The notes below the pieces were generated by a model. The model saw nothing but the letters and a program-made list of their open reading frames with translations, was not told where the DNA came from and did not search any database. Shown here in pieces: positions 1 to 8,542 of a stretch of DNA of 64,000 nt; the stretch's first letter is position 1, and each line of letters begins with the position of its first letter. This DNA is from Roseivivax lentus (GTDB lineage: Bacteria > Pseudomonadota > Alphaproteobacteria > Rhodobacterales > Rhodobacteraceae), in NCBI RefSeq assembly GCF_900156805.1, contig NZ_FTOQ01000002.1, forward strand, positions 620,001 to 684,000, written 5' to 3'. The position numbers were made by a program, and so were the translations under genes.

Positions 1-1341
1 ATGCACCTTGCCGGCCCATTCGGGATACATCTTGCCGGTCATCTTGGGGAAGTAGAAGTAGATCCCCGCGAAGATGGCGAAGACGGCGCCGAGCGACATC
101 ACGTAGTGGAAATGCGCGACCACGTAATAGGTGTCATGGTAGGCGCGGTCCACGGCGGCCTGGCTCAGCACGATCCCGGTGACGCCACCGAGGGTGAAGA
201 GGAACAGGAAGCCGAAGGCCCAGAGCATCGGCGTCTTGAACTCGATCGAGCCGCCCCACATCGTCGCGATCCAGGAGAAGATCTTCACGCCCGTCGGCAC
301 CGCGATGACCATCGTGGCCAGCATGAAGTAGCTCTGCTGGGTCAGCGACATGCCCACCGTGTACATGTGGTGCGCCCAGACGACGAAGCCGAGGGCCCCG
401 ATCGCGATGATCGCCCAGACCATCGGCAGGTAGCCGAAGACCGGCTTGCGCGAGAAGGTCGCGATCACATGGCTGATGATGCCGAAGCCCGGGAGGACCA
501 CGATGTAGACTTCCGGATGCCCGAAGAACCACAAGATGTGCTGGTAGAGCACAGGGTCCCCGCCACCGGCCGGATCGAAGAAGGTCGTGCCGAAGTTGCG
601 GTCGGTCAGCAGCATGGTGATCGCGCCCGCCAGAACCGGCAGCGCCAGGAGGATCAGCCAGGCGGTGACGAAGATCGACCAGGCGAAAAGCGGCACCTTG
701 AAGAGCGTCATGCCCGGGGCGCGCATGTTGAGGAACGTCGTGATGACGTTGATCGCACCGAGGATCGACGAGGCACCCGAGACGTGGACCGCGAAGATCG
801 CGAGGTCCATCGACAGGCCGCCTTCCCGCACCGAGAGCGGCGGATACAGCACCCAGCCCACACCGGAGCCCAACTGACCGTTGCCGCCCGGCGAATAGAC
901 CGAGCAGATCGCGAGCGTCGTGCCCGCCACATACAGCCAGTAGGACAGGTTGTTCAGGCGCGGGAACGCCATGTCCGGCGCACCGATCTGCAGCGGCATG
1001 AAATAGTTGCCGAAGCCGCCGAAGAGCGCCGGAATGACCACGAAGAACATCATCAGGATGCCGTGGCCGGTGATCAGAACGTTCCAGAGATGGCCGTTCG
1101 GGGTACATTCGCCCGGGGCCGCGGCGAACATCCGCGCGCCTTCCAGACACATGTACTGAACGCCCGGCTCCATGAGCTCGAGACGCATGTAAACGGTGAA
1201 GGCGACCGAGATGAAACCTGCCAGGGCCGACGTGACCAGGTACAGGATCCCGATATCCTTGTGGTTGGTGGACATGAACCACCGGGTGAAGAACCCCCGG
1301 TTGTCTTCGTGCTCATGGCCGTGGATGGCGGCGTCTGCCAT
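1..1341 (-). CDS. ctaD: Cytochrome c oxidase subunit I, aa3 type (partial, C-terminus cut by window edge)
   Basis: Catalytic subunit of the terminal haem-copper oxidase in the inner membrane; it reduces oxygen to water and pumps protons. 447 codons are visible from ATG at 1341; the C-terminus lies outside the window. The translation shows the family hallmarks in order: an N-terminal segment reading [14 protein letters not shown], repeated membrane helices, the CuB/tyrosine segment GHPEVYIVV, the CuB histidine pair in WAHHMYT, and the haem-ligand motif HFHYV near the end of the visible part. A strong ribosome site (GAGGAGG) lies six bases upstream of the ATG, which fixes the start. It appears monocistronic here, with a 445-base spacer behind it. 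Identification is secure. Confidence 0.97.
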   Translation of the reverse strand, partial: MADAAIHGHEHEDNRGFFTRWFMSTNHKDIGILYLVTSALAGFISVAFTVYMRLELMEPGVQYMCLEGARMFAAAPGECTPNGHLWNVLITGHGILMMFFVVIPALFGGFGNYFMPLQIGAPDMAFPRLNNLSYWLYVAGTTLAICSVYSPGGNGQLGSGVGWVLYPPLSVREGGLSMDLAIFAVHVSGASSILGAINVITTFLNMRAPGMTLFKVPLFAWSIFVTAWLILLALPVLAGAITMLLTDRNFGTTFFDPAGGGDPVLYQHILWFFGHPEVYIVVLPGFGIISHVIATFSRKPVFGYLPMVWAIIAIGALGFVVWAHHMYTVGMSLTQQSYFMLATMVIAVPTGVKIFSWIATMWGGSIEFKTPMLWAFGFLFLFTLGGVTGIVLSQAAVDRAYHDTYYVVAHFHYVMSLGAVFAIFAGIYFYFPKMTGKMYPEWAGKVH

Positions 1342-1786
1342 GTAAGCCTCCTCAAGGTGTTATCCGATCGGACGGGACAGACTCGCCCGCCGCGTCAAAG
1401 GCCTGTTTAGGCAAAGCGATCCGCACGGGCAATGACCGCTTTCGTCGCAGGCCGGTCATTTTTGTCGCAGATGTCCGGTTTCCCGGAAAGCTGTCACTCT
1501 CGCCTGACAGTTTCGGGCCGCGCGCTGTCAAGGCCGCCCGGCCGGGCCGGGGCAGATTGCGCGAAACCCCGGGGCGCGCCCGCCGCGCGCTTCCGGCCCG
1601 CCGCTTCGTCGCGCCAACGCCCCGACCGCGCCGCCCGGGGTGTCCCGAACCCGGCAGGGCGCGCCCCCTGTCACGATCGGACCGAAAATACCTCCGGAGG
1701 TCTGGAGGCAGCGCCTCCAGCGGATCGGCGCGGGCAGGGCCCGCGTCGATCCGATCAGCTTTCGAGAATGCGCGCGCCAAGCGAGG
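1342..1786. other. Intergenic spacer upstream of ctaD and downstream of the GH13 gene
   Basis: No supported gene in 445 bases. It should hold the ctaD promoter, but no -35/-10 pair stands out. The distal part carries a copy of the REP-like element described separately. Several GC-rich frames are open but lack ribosome sites. Confidence 0.6.
1670..1731 (-). repeat. REP-like intergenic element, family 1, copy 1 (intact)
   Basis: Read on the minus strand it starts GCGCCGATCCGCTGGAGGCG, continues with a perfect palindrome (CTGGAGGC / GCCTCCAG) and ends CCGGAGGTATTTTCGGTCC followed by GATCGTGAC. The same order of blocks occurs at 16310-16367 and, split by the island, at 20251-20290 plus 35869-35901. 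It lies outside genes in all cases. This copy serves as the uninterrupted reference for the island target site. Confidence 0.8.
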
Positions 1787-3334
1787 TCAGCCCAGCGACA
1801 ACCGCCCCGCCCCCGGCGCCAGCGGCCCGTCCTCCACGTCGTCGGTGGCCAGCACCACCGAGCCGGGCAGGGGCGCGTCCACCGGTGCGTCGCCCCAGTT
1901 GATCGCCACATGGGCGATCTCCTCGCCCGCGCGGCGGGAATAGTAAAGCACGCCGTCCTCGGCGCGCAGGCCCTCCAGATCGCCCCGGCGCAAGGCGTCG
2001 CGTTCGCGGCGCAGCGCCAGAAGCCGGCGGTAGAAGGCCAGCATGGAGCCCGGGTCGTTGCTTTGCCGGGCGACGATCCGTTCCGGCGCGAGGTCCATGG
2101 GCAGCCAGGGCGTCACGTCCGAGAAGCCGCCATGGGGGGCGTCTTCCCAGGCGATGGGCGTGCGCACCGGATCGCGGCCAAGCCCTTGCCCGGGCACGTT
2201 CTTTTCCCAGGGGTCCTGCACGCGGTCGGCGGGGACGGGGACGTTCTCCATGCCCAGCTCCTCGCCCTGGTAGATGGTGGGCGTGCCGCGCAGGGTCAGC
2301 AGCATGAGCGCGGCGGCGCGGGCGCGGTCGGGGCCGATGCGGCTGGCGATGCGCGCGCGGTCATGGTTGCCGAGCACCCAGTTGGGCCAGGCGCCCTCGG
2401 GCAGGGCGGCCTCGTATTCGGCGATCAGCGTGGCGAGGTTGTCGGCCTCCCATTCGGTCTCGATCAGCATGAAGTTGAAGGGCTGCTGGAAGGCGTCGAG
2501 CTTCTCGCCGTAATAGCGCATGACCTGTTCGGTCTCGCCGTAGGCTTCGCCCACCAACAGGCGCGGCGGGTCGTATTCCTCGGCCACTTCGCGCATTTCG
2601 CGGGCGATCTCGAAGATCTCCGGCTGGTGCTTGGTGTTCGTGCCGAGATGGCTGCGCGCCGGTCCCATGCTCTCCACCCATTCGGGATTGGGCGGATTGT
2701 CCCCGGCCTCGGGGTTCGGGACCATGTTCTCCACCGCATCGACGCGGAACCCGTCCACACCCCGGTCGAACCAGGTGCGCATCACGTCGTACATGGCCGC
2801 GCGCAGCTCGGGATTGTGCCAGTTGAGGCTCGGCTGCTCGGTCAGGAAGATATGCATGTAAAATTGCCCGGTCGCCTCGTGAAAGGTCCAGGCGGGGCCG
2901 GCGAACTCGCTGATCCAGTTGGTGGGCGGGCTGCCGTCGGGCTTCGGGTCGCGCCAGACATACCAGTCGCGCTTGGGGCTGTCCTTCGACGCGCAGGCAT
3001 CGAGGAACCAGGGATGCTGGTCCGAGGTGTGGCTCGGCACGAAATCCAGGAGCACCTTGAGTCCGCGCCCATGGGCGGCGGCGATCAGGTCCTCGAAATC
3101 CTCGAGCGTGCCGAAGGTCGGGTCGATGCCGGTGTAATCCGACACGTCGTAGCCCGCATCCTTCATCGGCGAGGGGTAGATGGGCGAGATCCAGGCCGCA
3201 TCGACGCCCAGATCGACGAGGTGGTCGAGCCGCGCTGCGATGCCCTTCAGATCGCCGACGCCGTCGCCGTTCGTGTCCTGGAAGCTGCGCGGATAGATCT
3301 GGTAGATGACGCCGTCTTTCCACCATTCGGACAT
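1787..3334 (-). CDS. Alpha-glucosidase, glycoside hydrolase family 13
   Basis: Predicted cytoplasmic exo-acting alpha-glucosidase (oligo-1,6-glucosidase / maltase type) of 515 residues, typical for the family. It begins MSEWWKDGVIYQIYPRSFQD, the usual start of the (beta/alpha)8 barrel. Catalytic residues are visible: nucleophile D199 in DGFRVDAVEN, acid/base E263 in VGEAYGE, and D325 in LGNHDRAR. ATG at 3334 follows AAGGAGAG and sits right at the conserved N-terminus; a longer upstream frame has no conserved content. No transporter or regulator gene for maltose lies beside it; lipB is upstream in the same orientation 150 bases away, so it is probably transcribed alone. The exact linkage specificity cannot be read from sequence. 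Confidence 0.93.
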   Translation of the reverse strand: MSEWWKDGVIYQIYPRSFQDTNGDGVGDLKGIAARLDHLVDLGVDAAWISPIYPSPMKDAGYDVSDYTGIDPTFGTLEDFEDLIAAAHGRGLKVLLDFVPSHTSDQHPWFLDACASKDSPKRDWYVWRDPKPDGSPPTNWISEFAGPAWTFHEATGQFYMHIFLTEQPSLNWHNPELRAAMYDVMRTWFDRGVDGFRVDAVENMVPNPEAGDNPPNPEWVESMGPARSHLGTNTKHQPEIFEIAREMREVAEEYDPPRLLVGEAYGETEQVMRYYGEKLDAFQQPFNFMLIETEWEADNLATLIAEYEAALPEGAWPNWVLGNHDRARIASRIGPDRARAAALMLLTLRGTPTIYQGEELGMENVPVPADRVQDPWEKNVPGQGLGRDPVRTPIAWEDAPHGGFSDVTPWLPMDLAPERIVARQSNDPGSMLAFYRRLLALRRERDALRRGDLEGLRAEDGVLYYSRRAGEEIAHVAINWGDAPVDAPLPGSVVLATDDVEDGPLAPGAGRLSLG

Positions 3335-3484
3335 CGGACTCTCCTTGGTCGCCGGGGGGTCGTTCGCGCTAACATGCGGCTCGATGCTGCGGGTGCAAGG
3401 TGAAATCCGTGCATGACCGGGGTTTCGTGCCTGGAACGAAGGCAGGTGCAGGACCAGGTGTCGCATTTTGCGGCGCGCGGCGCG

Positions 3485-4147
3485 CTAGTCCGGGGGCGCG
3501 TCCCCGAAGACCGCGTCGAAGGATCGCCGCAGCGCCACGTCCACATCGTCCATCGTTACCGGCAGGCCCAGATCGACGAGGCTCGTCACGCCGTATTCGG
3601 TGATGCCGCAGGGAACGATGCCGTCGAAATGGCTCAAGTCCGGCTCCACGTTGATCGACACGCCGTGAAAGCTGACCCAGCGGCGCAGGCGGATGCCGAT
3701 GGCCGCGATCTTGTCCTCTGCCAGAGCGCCGGTGACGGTCCGGGGCTTTTCTGGCCGCTCGATCCAGACGCCGACGCGGCCCTCGCGGATATGGCCCGTG
3801 AGCCCGAACTCGCCCAGAGCACCGATCACCCAGGCCTCGAGATCGGCCACGAAGCGGCGCACGTCGCGGCCCCGGCGGCCCACATCGAGCATGGTATAGG
3901 CCACGCGCTGGCCCGGCCCGTGATAGGTGTATTGCCCGCCGCGCTTGCTCTCATAGACCGGAAAGCGGTCGGCATCCTTCAGGTCTTCGCGCCGCGCGGA
4001 GGTGCCCGCGGTGTAGAGCGGGGGGTGTTCGACGAGCCAGACCAGCTCCTCGGCCTCACCCGCCGCGATGGCTTCGGCGCGGGCTTCCATGAAAGCCACG
4101 GCCTCGGCATACCCGGTCAGTCCATCCGCGATGCGCCACTCCACCAT
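3485..4147 (-). CDS. lipB: Octanoyl-[ACP]:protein N-octanoyltransferase (lipoate biosynthesis)
   Basis: Transfers octanoyl groups from acyl carrier protein to lipoyl domains, the first step of lipoate synthesis. The 220-residue product matches the family size. Visible motifs are [14 protein letters not shown], the signature [12 protein letters not shown], the catalytic lysine region EDKIAAIG and [13 protein letters not shown], and the catalytic cysteine in [16 protein letters not shown] at 4147 follows GGGAG at six bases; an upstream in-frame ATG at 4177 would add a non-conserved tail. lipA is not in the window. Identification is firm. Confidence 0.96.
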   Translation of the reverse strand: MVEWRIADGLTGYAEAVAFMEARAEAIAAGEAEELVWLVEHPPLYTAGTSARREDLKDADRFPVYESKRGGQYTYHGPGQRVAYTMLDVGRRGRDVRRFVADLEAWVIGALGEFGLTGHIREGRVGVWIERPEKPRTVTGALAEDKIAAIGIRLRRWVSFHGVSINVEPDLSHFDGIVPCGITEYGVTSLVDLGLPVTMDDVDVALRRSFDAVFGDAPPD

Positions 4148-4340
4148 GGCCGTCTCCCTGCCTGCTGGCCCGCTCATATCCTGCCGCGCGGGCGGAGGAA
4201 AGCCGCCCCCCGGGCCCGCCGTCCCCTCCGCATCCAAGCCCGTCCGGCGGCTGTCCGGGAGGCCCCGAAAAAATCGCCAAAAGACCCCTTCACAAGGTCA
4301 GACGCCTCATCTATACGCACGCCACCAAGTCACAGACAGT

Positions 4341-4427
4341 GCGGTCGTGGCGGAATTGGTAGACGCGCAGCGTTGAGGTCGCTGTGGGGTAACTCCCGTG
4401 GAAGTTCGAGTCTTCTCGACCGCACCA
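4341..4427 (+). tRNA. tRNA-Leu (anticodon GAG)
   Basis: An 87-base class II tRNA with genomically encoded CCA. The acceptor stem GCGGTCG (4341-4347) pairs with CGACCGC (4417-4423). The D-loop contains GGTAGAC, the anticodon stem CAGCG/CGCTG encloses the loop TTGAGGT with anticodon GAG at 4375-4377, a long variable arm follows, and the T arm holds GTTCGAG. It reads CUC and CUU codons. It lies in the spacer between lipB and the Bax-inhibitor-1 gene and is not the island attachment site. Confidence 0.97.
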
Positions 4428-4582
4428 TTCTTTCCCTGAGCCCGAGACGGGCGGCGCTTCGGCAGATGGGATCGGACTGGGTTTTCGTTTGAAATCATCA
4501 GGCTAAAAGCCGCTTCGGTATGCGCGTGCGGCAGCTGTGCGCGCGTCGCACGCCCCGGCAGATGACCCCGCGTCCGCGCATG

Positions 4583-4612
4583 AAAAAACCGCCGGAGCGC
4601 AGGCTCCGGCGG
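4583..4612 (-). terminator. Rho-independent terminator of the Bax-inhibitor-1 gene
   Basis: On the minus strand a perfect 10-base stem (CCGCCGGAGC / GCTCCGGCGG) with a 4-base loop is followed by six Ts. It lies 28 bases beyond the stop codon of the 4640-5383 gene. Confidence 0.9.
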
Positions 4613-4639
4613 TCGTCGTCTTGTCAGTTCCAGCTGAGA

Positions 4640-5383
4640 TTATTCGCGATTGCCGAACAGCTGCAGCAGGAACATGAACATGTTGATGAAGTCGAGGTAG
4701 AGACGCAGCGCGCCCATGATCGCCGACTTGCCGAGCCATTCCTGATCGGCGTGGCGGGCATGCTCGACATACTCGTTCTTGATCGACTGCGTGTCATACG
4801 CGGTCAGACCCGCGAAAATCAGCACGCCGAGGATCGAGACCGCGAACATGATCGCCGGGCTCTGCAGGAAGATGTTGATGATCGAGGCCACGACGAGGCC
4901 GATCACGCCCATCATCAGGAAGGTGCCCCAACCTGACAGATCCTTCTTGGTGGTGTAGCCGAAGAGCGACAGACCCGCGAAGGAGATCGAGGTCACCAGG
5001 AACACCTGCGCGATCGAGACGCCGGTGAAGGCCACGAAGATCCACGACAGCGACAGACCCATCACCGCGGCGAAGACGTAGAAGAAGGTCTGCGCACCGG
5101 CTGCGGAGAGCCGGTTGATCGCGGCACCGAAGGCGAACACCATGATGAGGGGTGCGAACATCACGATCCAGCCCAGGATATTGGGCTGCAGGGTGGCGGG
5201 GTCGCGGAAGATACCCAGCAATTGCGGGCTGGAGCCGACGGCCCAAGCCACAAGGAAGGTCAGGAACATGCCCACGGACATGGTGCCGTAGACCTTGTTC
5301 ATATGGGCGCGAAGGCCCTCATCAATCTGAGCCGTACGCGCGCCGGCGGCGGCGCCAGTCCGAACGGTTCCGTATTCAGCCAT
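4640..5383 (-). CDS. Bax inhibitor-1 / YccA family membrane protein
   Basis: Integral membrane protein of 247 residues with a hydrophilic N-terminus (MAEYGTVRTGAAAG) and about seven hydrophobic helices from residue 30 on, ending in YLDFINMFMFLLQLFG, a typical C-terminus for the BI-1/YccA family. Bacterial members are calcium-leak or protease-modulating membrane proteins; the role here is inferred only from family. The start at 5383 has GGAGG five bases upstream. It is monocistronic and followed by a clear terminator. Confidence 0.93.
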   Translation of the reverse strand: MAEYGTVRTGAAAGARTAQIDEGLRAHMNKVYGTMSVGMFLTFLVAWAVGSSPQLLGIFRDPATLQPNILGWIVMFAPLIMVFAFGAAINRLSAAGAQTFFYVFAAVMGLSLSWIFVAFTGVSIAQVFLVTSISFAGLSLFGYTTKKDLSGWGTFLMMGVIGLVVASIINIFLQSPAIMFAVSILGVLIFAGLTAYDTQSIKNEYVEHARHADQEWLGKSAIMGALRLYLDFINMFMFLLQLFGNRE

Positions 5384-5522
5384 TCTTTCCTCCGAATTGT
5401 GCATATCCGGCAGGGCGCCGGAACTCTGACGAAATATCGGGGCTCCAAACAGGCTTTTCAAGAATTTCCGGTGCATTTGCGGGAAACAATCGTGTCATTG
5501 CCCGCGCGGTCAGCCGAAACGG

Positions 5523-5735
5523 TCAGCCGTGCCAATGCGCGGGCGCATCCCAGGGCAGGCGCGCAGCCTCTTCGAGCGCCTCGTCGCGGCTCACGCCGAT
5601 ATCGCGCAGCAGATGCGGATCGAGATCGCCCAGGGCGCGGCGCTGGCGGGCCAGCGCGGTCATCCGCGCAAGGCGTTCGCCCAGCGGACGGGGACGGCGG
5701 GACAGGGCGCGGGGCAGGATATCGGTGAGGGCCAT
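5523..5735 (-). CDS. DUF1127 (YjiS-like) small protein
   Basis: A 70-residue arginine-rich protein. The C-terminal half, RQRRALGDLDPHLLRDIGVS, is the DUF1127 signature (L-x-x-L-D-x-x-L-x-D-I-G). Alphaproteobacterial members of this family have been linked to RNA turnover and to phosphate or carbon metabolism, but no function is demonstrated for this one. ATG at 5735 follows AAAGG. It is divergent from a LysR regulator whose likely operator sites lie between the two genes, so the pair is probably a regulator and its target. Confidence 0.88.
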   Translation of the reverse strand: MALTDILPRALSRRPRPLGERLARMTALARQRRALGDLDPHLLRDIGVSRDEALEEAARLPWDAPAHWHG

Positions 5736-5840
5736 GGGGCAACCTTTCAGGATTCGTGATCGGATCGTATCTATTGATCTGTATGGGTGATATATGAGGG
5801 TCCGGTGTTCATTTGTGAAACGAATGTTTTTGAGGTATTG

Positions 5841-5857
5841 CATCACGAAACGTGATG
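5841..5857. promoter_or_regulatory. Candidate LysR operator (T-N11-A dyad)
   Basis: Perfect palindrome CATCACG-AAA-CGTGATG centred 22 bases before the LysR start codon. The inner 13 bases form T-N11-A with dyad symmetry, the classical LysR binding geometry. A weaker imperfect dyad (ATTTG/CGAAT) lies at 5810-5826, giving two sites in the divergent promoter region, as is usual for LysR autoregulation plus target control. Confidence 0.6.
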
Positions 5858-5870
5858 AATTGGAGGGGTC

Positions 5871-6713
5871 ATGCGCAATCTCGATCTGACCGCCCTGCGC
5901 TCCTTCGCGGCCGTGGCCGATCATGGCGGCGTCACCCGGGCCGCGCGGATGCTCAACCTGACGCAATCGGCAGTGTCGATGCAGCTCAAGCGCCTCGAGG
6001 AGACGCTGAATGTCCCGCTGCTGGAGCGCGCCGGGCGGGGCGTGGCACTGACCGCGGCGGGCGAGCAGCTTCTGAGTTACGCGCGGCGCATGATCGGCCT
6101 CAATGACGAGGTCTACGCGCTCTTGACCGCCGATGCGCTGGAAGGCGAGATCACCCTCGGCGTGCCCGAGGACATTCTCTATCCGGTGGTGCCCCGCGCC
6201 ATGCAGGATTTCGCAGTCCGCTTCCCGCGCATGCGCCTGCAGCTCGTCACGCATCCGACGGTCAAGCTGCTGGACATGTACGACAAAGGTGAGCTCGATC
6301 TGATTCTCACCACCCAGGAAGAGCGGCGCGCCGAGACGCTGACCGAGGCGCCGCTGCGATGGTACGGCGCGCCGGGGGGCAATGCCTGGCGCCAGCGCCC
6401 CTTGCCCTATGCGCAGACCCGGAACTGCGCCTTCCGCGGCACGGTGATCCGCGCCCTCGACGCCTCGGAGATTGCGTGGTTTCAGGTGATCGAAAGCGAA
6501 AGCGACCGCTCGATCGAGGCGGCGGTGTCCGCCGATCTGGGGGTCGTCGCGCTGATCGAGGGGCATGCGCCCCCGCAACTGGCCGAAATCGAGGCGGGCG
6601 GCGCGCTGCCCGATCTCGGCACGACCAAGATCAACCTCTATGCCGAGCGCGCGGTCGAGGCGCCCGCCGCCGCCCTCGCGGAACTGCTGCGCGCGGGCTT
6701 CGCCGCGCTCTAG
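5871..6713 (+). CDS. LysR-family transcriptional regulator
   Basis: A 280-residue regulator with an N-terminal winged helix-turn-helix (GGVTRAARMLNLTQSAVSMQ, residues 19-38) and a periplasmic-binding-like effector domain from about residue 90. GGAGG lies close before ATG 5871. It is divergent from the DUF1127 gene; the palindromes between them suggest it controls that gene and itself. Its stop codon overlaps the stop of the convergent sulfotransferase-like gene by four bases, so no terminator can lie between them. The effector is unknown. Confidence 0.92.
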   Translation: MRNLDLTALRSFAAVADHGGVTRAARMLNLTQSAVSMQLKRLEETLNVPLLERAGRGVALTAAGEQLLSYARRMIGLNDEVYALLTADALEGEITLGVPEDILYPVVPRAMQDFAVRFPRMRLQLVTHPTVKLLDMYDKGELDLILTTQEERRAETLTEAPLRWYGAPGGNAWRQRPLPYAQTRNCAFRGTVIRALDASEIAWFQVIESESDRSIEAAVSADLGVVALIEGHAPPQLAEIEAGGALPDLGTTKINLYAERAVEAPAAALAELLRAGFAAL

Positions 6714-7435
6714 CCCGCGATCTTCAGGGCGCGCGCCTTCATGCGCGTATAATAGGGCATCGCCGCCTCCGCGACCGCATCATAGGGTGGCGCGAGCACC
6801 GGCAGGGCCGCTTCACCGCGCTGAAACCCGGTGGAGCGATGGACCTGCCCGTACCAGACCGGCGCCCAGACCCCGTCATAGGGTTTCGCACCGGCGGGCC
6901 AGCGCAGCATGGACTTGCTGTATTCGATCCCCAGCGCGCCACAAAGCGCGCGCAGGCTCGCATCAGGATCTGCCAGTATGTCGCTGGAATCGATGACGAT
7001 TGGCGCTTCGCGCCCCATCTCCGCCGCGGCATCGTAAAGCGCGTCCTGTTGCACGAATCCGATATCGTCGAGCCGCGCCGCCTCGTATTTCGACGCAAAG
7101 CTCGCCAGCACCCGGGCAGGATGGCGGATCAGAAAGACGTTGCGCACCGCTCCGAGCCAGTCCCGTGGCACGCCCGGCACCATGTGCTGACACATATGTT
7201 TTTGATAAAACAATGGCTTGTCGGACGTATTTCGCGTGCAGTCCCGCGCCACGACCTCGGCATCCGTCTCGCCCGCGGCGATGATCGCGTCGCGCATCGG
7301 ATGATCCAGCCCGGTGCAGGCGAGGTAGGCGGCGTAGAACGGCTCGTCCCAGACCGCGCAATCGCCCCGCGCCGCGAAGGCGTACATCAGCGCCGTCGAG
7401 AGGTTGCGCGGCCCCGACCACATCGCGATGTTCAT
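6710..7435 (-). CDS. Sulfotransferase-like P-loop protein
   Basis: A 241-residue protein beginning MNIAMWSGPRNLSTALMYAF, with the P-loop-like SGPRNLST where sulfotransferases bind the 5'-phosphate of PAPS. A second conserved segment, FLIRHPARVLASFASKYEA, resembles the 3'-phosphate-binding arginine/serine motif. The start overlaps the stop of the upstream aminotransferase gene (ATGA), so the two are translationally coupled. Family membership is clear from the two motifs; the acceptor substrate is unknown, and a true sulfotransferase reaction is not proven. Confidence 0.8.
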   Translation of the reverse strand: MNIAMWSGPRNLSTALMYAFAARGDCAVWDEPFYAAYLACTGLDHPMRDAIIAAGETDAEVVARDCTRNTSDKPLFYQKHMCQHMVPGVPRDWLGAVRNVFLIRHPARVLASFASKYEAARLDDIGFVQQDALYDAAAEMGREAPIVIDSSDILADPDASLRALCGALGIEYSKSMLRWPAGAKPYDGVWAPVWYGQVHRSTGFQRGEAALPVLAPPYDAVAEAAMPYYTRMKARALKIAG

Positions 7436-8331
7436 GCGCCGACCCGCTGCATGTAGGCCGCGCGGATACGCGCGGTCACCGGGCCGAGCGTGCCGTCGCC
7501 GATCCGCCGCCCGTCGATTTCGGAGACCGGGGTCTGGGCGCCGAAAGAGCCGGTGAGAAAGGCCTCTTCCGCGCTGTAAGTCTCTGTCAGGGAATAATTC
7601 TTCTCGAATACCGGGATGCCTTCGCTGCGGCAGATATCGATCACCTGCGCCCGCGTGATGCCGTTCATGCAATAATCTCCGGTCGAGGTCCAAACCTCGC
7701 CCCGGCGCACGATGAAGAAATTGCAGGCATTGGTGGTGTTCACGAAGCCATGCACGTCGAGCATCAGCGCCTCGTCCGCGCCCGCCTTCTCGGCGGCGAT
7801 GCAGGCGAGGACGCAGTTGAGCTTGGAATGGGAATTGAGCTTGGGGTCCTGGCTCATTGGCAGGCCGCGGATATGCGGCACGGTGGCCAGCCGGATGGGA
7901 CGCGGCAGATGCGGGCGCGAATGCTCCATGATGATCGCGACGGTGGGGCCGGAACGCGACAGCCCGGGATGCTGGAACGGCCGCGCCTTCACCCCGCGGG
8001 TCACCATCAGCCGCGCATGAGCATCGGTCTGCATCTCGTTGGCAATGCGCGTCTTTTCCAGCGCGTCGACGATGCCCTCCGCGGTCAGCCCGATCTCGAG
8101 GTCGATGGCCTTCGCGGCTTCGAAAAGGCGGGCGATATGGGCGTCGAGAAAGGCCCATCTGCCGTTGTAGAGGCGCAGCCCCTCCCACACCCCGTCGCCC
8201 AGCATGAAGCCCGAATCATAGATCGACACCCGGGCCTCCGCGCGCGGCACCATCGCGCCGTTCAGCCACAGCAGGAGCGCGTCGTTGCGCGCATCCTCCT
8301 CGGCATCATGGGTAAAGGTCGTGTCGGTCAT
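7432..8331 (-). CDS. Class IV (branched-chain / D-amino acid type) aminotransferase
   Basis: Fold-type IV PLP enzyme of 299 residues. Visible landmarks are RVSIYDSGFMLGDGVWEGLR (N-terminal family motif), the PLP-lysine region KLNSHSKLNCVLA, EALMLDVHGFVNTTNACNFF and TGSFGAQTPVSEIDGR. ATG at 8331 follows GAAGGA; an upstream GTG/ATG frame adds only non-conserved residues. It is the first gene of a two-gene coupled unit with the sulfotransferase-like gene. Whether it acts on branched-chain amino acids, D-amino acids or a specialised substrate cannot be decided; the second lysine-like position in the active-site segment should be checked by alignment. Confidence 0.9.
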   Translation of the reverse strand: MTDTTFTHDAEEDARNDALLLWLNGAMVPRAEARVSIYDSGFMLGDGVWEGLRLYNGRWAFLDAHIARLFEAAKAIDLEIGLTAEGIVDALEKTRIANEMQTDAHARLMVTRGVKARPFQHPGLSRSGPTVAIIMEHSRPHLPRPIRLATVPHIRGLPMSQDPKLNSHSKLNCVLACIAAEKAGADEALMLDVHGFVNTTNACNFFIVRRGEVWTSTGDYCMNGITRAQVIDICRSEGIPVFEKNYSLTETYSAEEAFLTGSFGAQTPVSEIDGRRIGDGTLGPVTARIRAAYMQRVGA

Positions 8332-8542
8332 GATGCGTCCTTCGAAGGGGGCGTGCGGGATGTGCGGCACGCGATCCGGCGGATTTCACACGGGCGTTAG
8401 GAAAGGCGCAAGGTATTGGCGGTACTCCTGCCGGCAGAGCCGTGAGGAGAGGTCGGTCGTGACGCGATGGCGGGTATGGATGGGCGCGCGGATACCGGCA
8501 TGGCTGGCCGAGTTGTGGCGGGGCGCGGCTGCGCCGCCCGGA

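Noticed and set aside
1-1410. A 469-codon plus-strand frame
   Set aside because: It is antisense to ctaD.
4341-4427. tRNA-Leu as island attachment site
   Set aside because: No duplicated tRNA 3' end is found at the island borders; the island is 16 kb away and its ends lie in a REP-like element.
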